Shown here: piece after piece, positions 8,127 through 14,823 of the stretch
Numbering within the stretch: position 1 is the stretch's first letter
How the letters are laid out: the number at the start of each line of letters is the position of its first letter
Program-made: the position numbers and the translations under genes
Origin: Baia soyae
GTDB taxonomy: Bacteria; Bacillota; Bacilli; Thermoactinomycetales; Thermoactinomycetaceae
DNA length: 32,280 nucleotides
Direction: 5' to 3'
Assembly: GCF_004341445.1 (NCBI RefSeq)
Contig: NZ_SLXV01000034.1
Location: forward strand, 1 to 32,280
Notes under the pieces: generated by a model
What the model was told of the DNA's origin: nothing
Seen by the model: only the letters and a program-made list of their open reading frames with translations
Databases searched by the model: none

Positions 8127-8161
8127 AAAACCTAGCTATCAAACTCATAGCTGGGTTTTTT
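8127..8161 (+). terminator. Intrinsic terminator of the retron operon
   Basis: AAAACCTAGCTAT (8127-8139) pairs with ATAGCTGGGTTTT (8147-8159), one G-U, seven-base loop, ending in a T-run. It lies 15 bases after the RT stop and separates the retron from acpS. Confidence 0.9.
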
Positions 8162-8259
8162 CGGGTTGCACACCCGGAGTCTAGATCTATCCAGGCTCAA
8201 TAGCAACATTGATAAACGTATCTAACCTAGTAGATAATAGCCAAAAGGGGAGAATCACT

Positions 8260-8634
8260 ATGATTTTCGGAATCGGAACAGACATAATAGAGATCGAAAG
8301 AATTGCCCAGATTCATTTAGAACGCTTTACCAAACGTATCTTAAATGAAGAGGAACAAATCCATTTGTCCTCTCTTTCAAAACGAACGATTGAATACATA
8401 GCGGGTCGTTTTGCAGCGAAAGAAGCGATTTCGAAAGCACTGGGTACCGGGATTGGCTCACAACTAAGCTTTCATGATATCTCGATTGTAAAAGATGAAC
8501 GAGGAGCTCCAAAAGCGAAAATAGCAGAGCACATTACCAAGTCCTTTTTTGAAGACCAAAGCATTAGAATTCATCTGTCTATTTCCCATAGTCAGCGATA
8601 CGCAGTCGCAACAGCTGTAATTGAAGTTGATTGA
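8260..8634 (+). CDS. acpS: Holo-[acyl-carrier-protein] synthase
   Basis: A 124-residue enzyme that moves 4'-phosphopantetheine from CoA to a serine of acyl carrier protein, switching on fatty acid synthesis. It carries the Mg2+/CoA motif IGTDIIEIERI at the N-terminus (catalytic Asp8) and RFAAKEAISKALGTG (about 52-66), both diagnostic of the trimeric AcpS class, and LSISHS near the C-terminus. The ATG at 8260 is chosen because AGGGGAG lies seven bases before it and it puts the conserved motif at residue 4; an upstream in-frame start would add 17 unsupported residues. In Bacillus subtilis acpS also precedes ydcC and alr, so the order is conserved. Confidence 0.96.
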   Translation: MIFGIGTDIIEIERIAQIHLERFTKRILNEEEQIHLSSLSKRTIEYIAGRFAAKEAISKALGTGIGSQLSFHDISIVKDERGAPKAKIAEHITKSFFEDQSIRIHLSISHSQRYAVATAVIEVD

Positions 8635-8795
8635 ATGATGGTATAACCCTGTTGAGTGGCTCATATAATGATAGTGCGGTTAGGACAAAGATGACGAGCT
8701 ATATGCCCTCATATTGCAGAGCTTGCGGATTCTGTCAGGAAATAGCACCAGACTAACCGACATATTTCCCGGGGAATTGGAGGGGGAAATGGGAT

Positions 8796-9809
8796 ATGCG
8801 TCAAAAATCATGGTTTCTCGCGGTGGTTCTAATACTGTCCATTTTTTTGTCGGCTTGTGAAAAATCTTCTGAAGATGTCATCTCGGATCTTCGGAAGCAA
8901 CCCGAAGAGATTGATTCCTATACAGGTCATGGGAAATTAACTCTACAATCGGGAAAAAAGAATCAAGAAGTGGATGTGGAGGTTTGGTATAAACGTCCTA
9001 ATCTCTACCGGGTTCAATTGAAAAATGAGACAAGCGATGTTACACAGGTTTTGCTCAAAAACGAAAAGGGTGTATACGTCCTAACGCCTCATTTAAAGAA
9101 GAGTTATCGCTTTCAAAGTGATTGGCCTGCTACAAGTGGACAGATATATCTTTATCAAACCATCTTATCGAGTATAGTGGAGGACAATTCGAGAAAGGTG
9201 GAGGCTGGCGAGAAGGGCTATCAATTCGAAGTGGCTACAACGAAGTATATGAATAAAACGTGGGTGAAGCAGAAGATTTGGCTTACTTCGGATTATAAAC
9301 CAGAAAAAGTAGAAGTCTATGACGATAAAGATCAGTCTGTTGTAAAGATGGTTTTCGATCGATTTGAATACGACACCAAGTTTGATAAAGATGTTTTTGA
9401 TTCAGAGCGGAATTTAACCCATGCACCTATGCCATCAAAGGAGACTTTGGGCCGTCTACATTCTGAATTGAGTTCCATTACACCAGGAAACATTCCGCAA
9501 GGAACAGCCTTAGCAGATGAACAAACCATTCAAGGTACACACGGGTCCATTGTGGTGCAACGATTCCAAGGGGCAAAGCCTTTTACGCTCTCACAACGAA
9601 AAGCCATGCCAGACCAACTTGAGAAAGCATCTTATGGAAAGCCTGTACTAGTGCAAGGTTCCCTAGGTATGCTATTGGAATTTTCTAATAGAAAGAGCCT
9701 AGTCTGGGTAGATTCTGAGAAACAAGTCGAATATGAGATGGTATCAAGTATGGATACACCTGAGATGATCGAAATAGCTACCTCTCTTACCGGCCAAAGT
9801 CCGAAATAA
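8796..9809 (+). CDS. YdcC-like membrane lipoprotein (LolA/MucB-like fold)
   Basis: 337 residues beginning with a lipoprotein signal: MRQK, a hydrophobic run and the lipobox LSAC with Cys21 as lipidation site. It would be anchored outside the membrane. The mature part begins with a region on which each strand is typical of LolA-like outer-surface lipoproteins (SYTGHGKLTLQ, EVDVEVWYKRPNLYRVQ, GVYVLTPHLKKSYRF). Position between acpS and alr matches B. subtilis ydcC, a sporulation-linked lipoprotein, and length is similar. GGAGGGGG is nine bases before the ATG. A second ATG at 8789 is out of frame and soon stops. The exact role is unknown even in model species; the call is by fold pattern and synteny. 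Confidence 0.85.
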   Translation: MRQKSWFLAVVLILSIFLSACEKSSEDVISDLRKQPEEIDSYTGHGKLTLQSGKKNQEVDVEVWYKRPNLYRVQLKNETSDVTQVLLKNEKGVYVLTPHLKKSYRFQSDWPATSGQIYLYQTILSSIVEDNSRKVEAGEKGYQFEVATTKYMNKTWVKQKIWLTSDYKPEKVEVYDDKDQSVVKMVFDRFEYDTKFDKDVFDSERNLTHAPMPSKETLGRLHSELSSITPGNIPQGTALADEQTIQGTHGSIVVQRFQGAKPFTLSQRKAMPDQLEKASYGKPVLVQGSLGMLLEFSNRKSLVWVDSEKQVEYEMVSSMDTPEMIEIATSLTGQSPK

Positions 9810-9827
9810 TTTTGTCAAATGGGTGAC

Positions 9828-9856
9828 CGGACAGCTTTCTCGTGATTTGGTATAAT
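9828..9856 (+). promoter_or_regulatory. alr promoter with extended -10
   Basis: CGGACA (9828-9833), 17 bases, then TATAAT (9851-9856) preceded by TGG, giving the extended TGnTATAAT form. It lies 35 bases before the alr ATG, so alr can be transcribed apart from the lipoprotein gene. Confidence 0.65.
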
Positions 9857-9890
9857 ATCCACATAACAAATCACCTGGAAGTGAGACTCC

Positions 9891-11081
9891 ATGAATAACA
9901 CTCAAACAAAATCGATACAACCTTTTTATCGTGACACTTATATTGAAGTCAATCTAGATGCCATACATCATAACATTCAAGAGTACCGGCGCTGGATTGG
10001 AGATCAAGTATCTCTATTAGTAACCGTAAAAGCAAATGCGTACGGTCATGGGATGGTTCCGATTGCCAAAGCAGCAACGCGGGCGGGTGCAGACTGGCTT
10101 GGGGTTGCTTTTGTAGATGAAGGAATTCAACTGCGGAAAGCTGGAATACCAATACCAATCTTGGTTTTAGGGTATACACCACCTCATGCTATCCAAGCTG
10201 CCATTCAGCATGATTTAACCATTACAATTTATTCGAGCTATCTACTAGAGCAAGTGCAAGAGGAAGCAAAGAGGCAAAACAAAAAAGCAACCATTCATAT
10301 TAAGGTAGATACAGGAATGGGTAGATTAGGGATTCAGCCATGGGAGGTTATCCCTTTTTTACAGGAAGCGACTCAGTATTCAGCCGTTTATGTGGAAGGG
10401 ATTTACACACACTTTTCAACAGCTGACGAAGAAGAACGTAGCTATTTCGAAAAACAGATTAAGGGCTTCGAGCAAGTGAGAGAAGATGTGAAACAAGCTG
10501 GTTTTGAGATTCCTATCTATCATTCTTCCAACAGTGCAGCAACGATGGTAGAAAAAACTCAGCATCATCAAATGGTTCGTGTGGGCGTAGGATTATATGG
10601 AATGTATCCATCTGACGAAGTAAGTCATTCTGATTTAAAGCTAATCCCTGCTTTGCGCCTTGTTACCAAAGTAGCCCATCTAAAGAAAGTCTCAGTCGAT
10701 AATGGGATCAGTTATGGGAAGACTTATACAACACAAGGAGACGAGTGGCTGGCTACATTACCAATTGGTTATGCAGATGGCTACTCGCGTTCTCTTTCGA
10801 ACAAAGGTTTTGTATTGTTAAATGGGGTTCGCGTGCCTGTAGTGGGAACGGTTTGTATGGACCAGTTAGTCGTACGTGTAGATGAGGCGATGCCGATACA
10901 CGTCGGAGATGAGGCTGTGGTATACGGGGCACAGGGTGCGGAGGAAATCCCTGTGGAGGAAGTGGCAAAATGGCTAGGTACGATCAACTATGAAGTAACT
11001 TGTATGCTTCAGAAGAGAATCCCGCGTATCTATACGTACCAAGGGAAAGTGGTTGAGGTAGTGAACGGTCTTATGCAATAA
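9891..11081 (+). CDS. alr: Alanine racemase
   Basis: 396 residues; a PLP enzyme interconverting L- and D-alanine for peptidoglycan. The PLP lysine is Lys47 in TVKANAYGHG. Other family marks are KVDTGMGRLGIQP, YHSSNSAAT, VRVGVGLYGMYP, the catalytic tyrosine in SYGKTY and LPIGYADGYSR, and VCMDQ near the C-terminus. Length is about the family norm (370-390), with a ten-residue longer N-terminus. GGAAGTGAG precedes the ATG. It has its own promoter and is followed by a weak hairpin, then the NdoAI/NdoA genes, as in Bacillus and Staphylococcus. Confidence 0.97.
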   Translation: MNNTQTKSIQPFYRDTYIEVNLDAIHHNIQEYRRWIGDQVSLLVTVKANAYGHGMVPIAKAATRAGADWLGVAFVDEGIQLRKAGIPIPILVLGYTPPHAIQAAIQHDLTITIYSSYLLEQVQEEAKRQNKKATIHIKVDTGMGRLGIQPWEVIPFLQEATQYSAVYVEGIYTHFSTADEEERSYFEKQIKGFEQVREDVKQAGFEIPIYHSSNSAATMVEKTQHHQMVRVGVGLYGMYPSDEVSHSDLKLIPALRLVTKVAHLKKVSVDNGISYGKTYTTQGDEWLATLPIGYADGYSRSLSNKGFVLLNGVRVPVVGTVCMDQLVVRVDEAMPIHVGDEAVVYGAQGAEEIPVEEVAKWLGTINYEVTCMLQKRIPRIYTYQGKVVEVVNGLMQ

Positions 11082-11094
11082 TTACCAGTATGTT

Positions 11095-11126
11095 TTAAAA
11101 AAGAGGTGTTTGTGGTACTTTTTTAA
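11095..11126 (+). terminator. Weak terminator-like hairpin after alr
   Basis: TTAAAAAAG (11095-11103) pairs perfectly with CTTTTTTAA (11118-11126) around 14 bases. The stem is AT-rich and the T-run is inside the stem, so termination is uncertain. Confidence 0.4.
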
Positions 11127-11211
11127 GCATAAACCTTCTATAAGCGGCAGGAATTTTCTTGGATGAAGCGAATAAATTACTCTGTGTGTCAGGCAGTACT
11201 TTCGTATACGA

Positions 11212-11240
11212 TTTACATGCGTATTTAGAGAAAGTATAAT
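11212..11240 (+). promoter_or_regulatory. Promoter of the ndoAI-ndoA pair
   Basis: TTTACA (11212-11217) and a perfect TATAAT (11235-11240) are 17 bases apart. This is 76 bases before the chosen ndoAI start and suits housekeeping sigma-A. Confidence 0.75.
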
Positions 11241-11316
11241 TTTGCAATAGAATCAACATAATGATAGTATTGATAGGGAGATCGCTAACGGTGATGATTG
11301 GTTGGGGGTGCGCAAG

Positions 11317-11589
11317 TTGTCTAGTACCAAGAGAATTATGATCAGCCTACCCAAAAATCTTCTACAAGAAGTAGATGGAATGGTTGAACGAGATAACTCC
11401 AATCGCAGTGAGTTTATTCGGCAAGCGATGAAGTTGTATCTTCAAGAGCGGAAAAAGCGACTTATTCGGGAGATGATGCAAAGGGGATACATGGAGATGG
11501 CGCGGATTAATTTAAACATCTCGCATGAAGCCTTTGAAGCAGAAGAAGAAGCTGAGGATACTTTGGATCGATTAGTTAGTGGGGTGTAG
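11317..11589 (+). CDS. ndoAI: Antitoxin EndoAI (MazE-like, ribbon-helix-helix)
   Basis: 90 residues. The N-terminal ribbon-helix-helix ([17 protein letters not shown], then [16 protein letters not shown]) would bind its own promoter; the C-terminal part [14 protein letters not shown] is the conserved segment that blocks the partner toxin in B. subtilis. I chose TTG at 11317 because GGGGG (11304-11308) lies eight bases before it; earlier in-frame TTG (11302) and GTG (11308) overlap that ribosome site. The toxin gene follows immediately. The pair sits just upstream of the sigB cluster as in Staphylococcus and Bacillus. Confidence 0.92.
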   Translation: MSSTKRIMISLPKNLLQEVDGMVERDNSNRSEFIRQAMKLYLQERKKRLIREMMQRGYMEMARINLNISHEAFEAEEEAEDTLDRLVSGV

Positions 11590-11594
11590 TGGGT

Positions 11595-11945
11595 TTGATA
11601 GTAAAACGTGGCGATGTCTACTTTGCTGATCTTTCCCCTGTGGTCGGATCTGAACAGGGAGGGGTTCGTCCTGTTTTGGTCATACAAAACGATATCGGTA
11701 ACCGATTTAGCCCCACTGTGATTGTCGCCGCGATTACTGCACAAATCCAAAAGGCCAAACTGCCTACCCATGTAGAAATTGATGCAAAGGTGTACGGATT
11801 TGATCGGGATTCCGTTATTTTGCTTGAGCAGATACGGACGATTGATAAACAGCGACTTACTGATAAGATTACTCATTTAGATGATGAGATGATGTATCGA
11901 GTAAATGAAGCCCTACAAATTAGTTTAGGAGTTATTGATTTCTAA
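11595..11945 (+). CDS. ndoA: Endoribonuclease toxin EndoA (MazF family)
   Basis: 116 residues. A sequence-specific mRNA interferase. [19 protein letters not shown] and RPVLVIQND are nearly the same as in B. subtilis NdoA, as is the tail [20 protein letters not shown]; conserved Arg and Thr residues (IVAAITAQ) of the active site are present. I chose the TTG at 11595, giving [10 protein letters not shown] and the same 116-residue length as the Bacillus protein, with GGGGTG eight bases upstream; a GTG at 11589 overlapping the antitoxin stop is the alternative. Co-transcribed with ndoAI and followed by a strong terminator. Confidence 0.96.
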   Translation: MIVKRGDVYFADLSPVVGSEQGGVRPVLVIQNDIGNRFSPTVIVAAITAQIQKAKLPTHVEIDAKVYGFDRDSVILLEQIRTIDKQRLTDKITHLDDEMMYRVNEALQISLGVIDF

Positions 11946-11987
11946 TTACTGATAGATTAGGCTGATTTTCCTTTGGGATGATGGCAT

Positions 11988-12022
11988 GAGAACGGCATGG
12001 ATCTTGCACGTTCTCTTTTTTT
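11988..12022 (+). terminator. Terminator after ndoA
   Basis: GAGAACG (11988-11994) pairs with CGTTCTC (12009-12015), with an inner GCA/TGC pair, followed by seven T's. It separates the toxin-antitoxin pair from the sigma-B cluster. Confidence 0.9.
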
Positions 12023-12096
12023 ATGCCTATTTCTGGTGTATGATACTATAAATGATACATTTTTGATGAGGAGATCAGATCCAAGGGGATAAATTT

Positions 12097-13113
12097 ATGA
12101 GAGAAAAATTACAAACAGATTTCGAACGGCTCCTTGCTTCGTATTTACATGACCCTAAAGAAGAAAATCTTTATGGAGTTCAACAGCTAAATAAGTGGAT
12201 CATGGATCAAAAGATCCCGCCTGATGAGGTGCTCAACCACTATATAGAGACATTGAAGAAGTTAATTCCAGATTTGCATTCAGATGTAAAGACATCTTTT
12301 GACCTGTTGCTAGAAGTAATGGTTGGTTATGGTGTTCAATATCGAGTTGATAAGAATATTGCTACTCGTCACCAAGAATTAGAAGATGAAATTGAAGTAG
12401 CTGTACATCTCCAAAGAACACTATTACCTGAGTCTCCACCCCCTCTTGAAGGTGTTGATCTAGGAGTTGCTAGTTATGCATCTAAAACAATGAGCGGGGA
12501 TTACTATAACTTTGTTCAGTATGGTGATGGAATACTCGGGATTGCGATTGCGGATATCATTGGTAAAGGAATTCCTGCGGCACTTTGTATGTCGATGATT
12601 AAGTACTCGATGGATGATATGGACCATCACCAGCCAGAACCATCTGAGATTTTACAAGAACTAAACACAGTAGTAGAAAGAAATATTTTGCCTAATATGT
12701 TTATCACGATGGTATACGGGGTATATGATTCCTTAAATCATTCATTCCGATACGCTACCGCAGGCCATGAACCAGGCTTCATCTATCGGGCAGATACAGG
12801 TCAGTTTGAGGATATGGATACCCAGGGATTGGTTCTAGGAGTTACTTCTCATGTGGAGTATCCGGAGTTTCAGTTACATTTAGCTGAAGGCGATGTCATT
12901 ATCTTGTTGACCGACGGAGTAACGGAAACTCGCTTTGATGGAGAATTTATTGAGCGTGCTGACTTCTGTGAGCTAGCTAAAAAGTATCTTCATCTGCCTG
13001 CCCGAGAGATTGCGGAGAAAGTATATAAACGCATTTATGAGCTTTCAGGTTATCAAATGTTAGATGATCAGACGATTATAGTCATCAAACGAGTGGGCAA
13101 AAACAAATTGTAA
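12097..13113 (+). CDS. rsbU: Serine phosphatase RsbU
   Basis: 338 residues; a PP2C-type phosphatase that removes phosphate from RsbV, releasing SigB. Residues 1-85 are the RsbU N-terminal helical domain (DLLLEVMVGYGVQYR), which binds the activator RsbT in Bacillus. The catalytic domain shows SGDYYNF, IADIIGKGIPAALCMSMIKY, ATAGHEPG and LLTDGVTETR, with the Asp residues that bind Mn2+/Mg2+. Spacing to rsbV is 30 bases. No RsbR, RsbS or RsbT genes are next to it, so the upstream signal must come from elsewhere or directly, as in Staphylococcus. The ATG at 12097 has AAGGGGA about seven bases before it. Confidence 0.95.
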   Translation: MREKLQTDFERLLASYLHDPKEENLYGVQQLNKWIMDQKIPPDEVLNHYIETLKKLIPDLHSDVKTSFDLLLEVMVGYGVQYRVDKNIATRHQELEDEIEVAVHLQRTLLPESPPPLEGVDLGVASYASKTMSGDYYNFVQYGDGILGIAIADIIGKGIPAALCMSMIKYSMDDMDHHQPEPSEILQELNTVVERNILPNMFITMVYGVYDSLNHSFRYATAGHEPGFIYRADTGQFEDMDTQGLVLGVTSHVEYPEFQLHLAEGDVIILLTDGVTETRFDGEFIERADFCELAKKYLHLPAREIAEKVYKRIYELSGYQMLDDQTIIVIKRVGKNKL

Positions 13114-13143
13114 ATTCAAAGCATGGTTTTGGAGGTTGAGTCT

Positions 13144-13479
13144 ATGAATATAACAATTCGCGAGCATAGTGAACGAGAACATACAATTGATTTAACAGTA
13201 TTTGGAGAGGTGGATGTGTACACGGCTCCTCAATTACGTGAAAAACTACTGACTCTTTGTCAGGGAGGTAGTAACATTCATCTTGATCTTGCTGGAGTCG
13301 ATTACATTGATAGTACGGGTTTAGGCGTGCTAATCGGTGCATACAAGGCGCAAAAATCTTCAGGTGGGAAATTGATCATCTCTGGGATGAATTCCCGACT
13401 CACGCGCCTGTTTCGTATTACTGGGCTTCAAGAAATTATGGAATTTGGACCAGATAACCAGGAGGATGGGAAATCATGA
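13144..13479 (+). CDS. rsbV: Anti-sigma-factor antagonist RsbV
   Basis: 111 residues with a STAS fold. The phosphorylation site is the serine in YIDSTGLGVLIG; unphosphorylated RsbV binds RsbW and frees SigB. The start at ATG 13144 is preferred: GGAGG (13131-13135) lies eight bases upstream and the length matches the Bacillus protein (109). An in-frame ATG at 13123 has no good ribosome site. The stop overlaps the rsbW start in ATGA, which indicates translational coupling and balanced amounts of the two partners. Confidence 0.96.
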   Translation: MNITIREHSEREHTIDLTVFGEVDVYTAPQLREKLLTLCQGGSNIHLDLAGVDYIDSTGLGVLIGAYKAQKSSGGKLIISGMNSRLTRLFRITGLQEIMEFGPDNQEDGKS

Positions 13480-13961
13480 GGGAGCAGCCGTTAGATTTGG
13501 TAAACTTGACGATTCCAGCGAAGCCAGATTACGTGGCAATTGCTCGATTGGCTGTTTCAGGAATAGCCAATCGGATGGGTTTTTCTTATGACGATATTGA
13601 AGATCTAAAACTCGCTGTATCGGAGGCCTGCACCAACTCTGTCGAACATGCTTACTCTGGTGAAAACGGTGAGATTGGATTGTCCTGTAACATTTTTGAA
13701 AATAGATTAGAAATAGAAGTAGTAGACCAAGGTCATAGCTTTGATGCCAGCGAAGTGGAATCTCGTACAGGTCCTATTCAATTTGAGGTATCAATGAGTC
13801 TAGTACGTGAACGAGGACTTGGATTATATCTAATGCGTAGTCTGATGGATCACGTTGACATTGATGGTGATGATGGCGTTATCGTACGTATGACCAAATA
13901 CATTCGAAAAAATGAGGTGGGTTCTCATGTCGAGTCGCCCGCGTCCTACCCCACTCGATGA
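13476..13961 (+). CDS. rsbW: Anti-sigma factor / serine kinase RsbW
   Basis: 161 residues of the GHKL ATPase class. It binds SigB and also phosphorylates RsbV. The N box is LAVSEACTNSVEHAY with the Mg2+-binding Asn and the catalytic Glu; the ATP-lid parts VVDQGHSFD and ERGLGLYLMRSLMD follow. GGAGGATGGG lies just before the ATG. The gene overlaps sigB by 35 bases at its end and rsbV by four at its start. Confidence 0.96.
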   Translation: MREQPLDLVNLTIPAKPDYVAIARLAVSGIANRMGFSYDDIEDLKLAVSEACTNSVEHAYSGENGEIGLSCNIFENRLEIEVVDQGHSFDASEVESRTGPIQFEVSMSLVRERGLGLYLMRSLMDHVDIDGDDGVIVRMTKYIRKNEVGSHVESPASYPTR

Positions 13962-14712
13962 CGAAACGATAAAATATTTAATTGAGCAGTACCAACAGAA
14001 TGGGGATTCTGAAGCACAGGAACGTTTAGTTGGGCACTATAAAAGTTTAGTTGACACATTGGCATATAAATTTTCCAGAGGGATGGAACCATTTGAGGAT
14101 CTAGCGCAGGTAGGAATGATTGGTTTACTTGCGGCCTTAAGACGGTTTGATCCTGACTTTGGACGTAGTTTTGAAGGGTTTGCCGTTCCTACGATCGTGG
14201 GGGAAATTAAAAGGCATATCCGCGATAAGACGTGGAGTGTTCATGTTCCGCGTCGAATCAAAGAATTAGGTCCACGAATCAAACGAGCTGTCGAAGAGCT
14301 TACGACAAAATTCCAGCGTTCTCCGCAAGTGTCGGAGATTGCGGATTATTTGGATGTTACTCCAGAGGAAGTGCTCGAAACGATGGAGATGGGACGAAGC
14401 TACCAAGCGGTTTCTGTCGATAGTCCGATTGAAGCGAGTTCGGACGGTAGCCAAGTTACATTGCTTGACTTAGTTGGAAACGAAGACAAAGGCTATGACC
14501 AAATTGATCAGAAGATGTTGTTACAAAAGGCATTCCACGTTTTAAACGAGCGTGAAAAGGAAATTTTGCAACTCACTTTCTTTGAAAACTTGAGTCAGAA
14601 ACAGGTTGGGGATAAGCTAGGAATTTCTCAAATGCATGTTTCGCGATTGCAACGCCGGGCTCTTACGAAATTACGTCAAGCCATTCGGATGGAACCTTCT
14701 GAAGTAATGTAA
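13927..14712 (+). CDS. sigB: RNA polymerase sigma factor SigB (general stress)
   Basis: 261 residues, nearly the length of B. subtilis SigB. Region 2 has EDLAQVGMIGLLAALRRFD and FEGFAVPTIVGEIKRHIRDK; region 3 has VPRRIKELGPRIKRAVEEL; region 4 ends with a helix-turn-helix LSQKQVGDKLGISQMHVSRL. The start is ATG 13927 because GAGGTGGG lies five bases upstream; the ATG 15 bases earlier lacks a site. It is last in the rsbU-V-W-sigB operon. No rsbX feedback phosphatase follows, unlike B. subtilis and like Staphylococcus. It would direct transcription of stress genes. Confidence 0.97.
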   Translation: MSSRPRPTPLDDETIKYLIEQYQQNGDSEAQERLVGHYKSLVDTLAYKFSRGMEPFEDLAQVGMIGLLAALRRFDPDFGRSFEGFAVPTIVGEIKRHIRDKTWSVHVPRRIKELGPRIKRAVEELTTKFQRSPQVSEIADYLDVTPEEVLETMEMGRSYQAVSVDSPIEASSDGSQVTLLDLVGNEDKGYDQIDQKMLLQKAFHVLNEREKEILQLTFFENLSQKQVGDKLGISQMHVSRLQRRALTKLRQAIRMEPSEVM

Positions 14713-14721
14713 AACTTAAAA

Positions 14722-14764
14722 GCACACAGTATTCTATTTGCGTGGAATATTCTGTGTGTTTTTC
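14722..14764 (+). terminator. Terminator after sigB
   Basis: CACACAG+TATTC (14723-14734) pairs with GAATA+CTGTGTG (14745-14758) with a two-base bulge, followed by TTTTTC. Just behind it, TGGTAAAAT (14768-14776) could be an extended -10 for tex. Confidence 0.85.
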
Positions 14765-14823
14765 TTATGGTAAAATGTCTATATTCCTATATTTTGATAG
14801 CAGAAGAAAGTGTGGTGTGTTGT

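Noticed and set aside
13090-13143. SigB-dependent promoter before rsbV
   Set aside because: No GTTT and GGGTAT pair with the right spacing is visible in the short gap.
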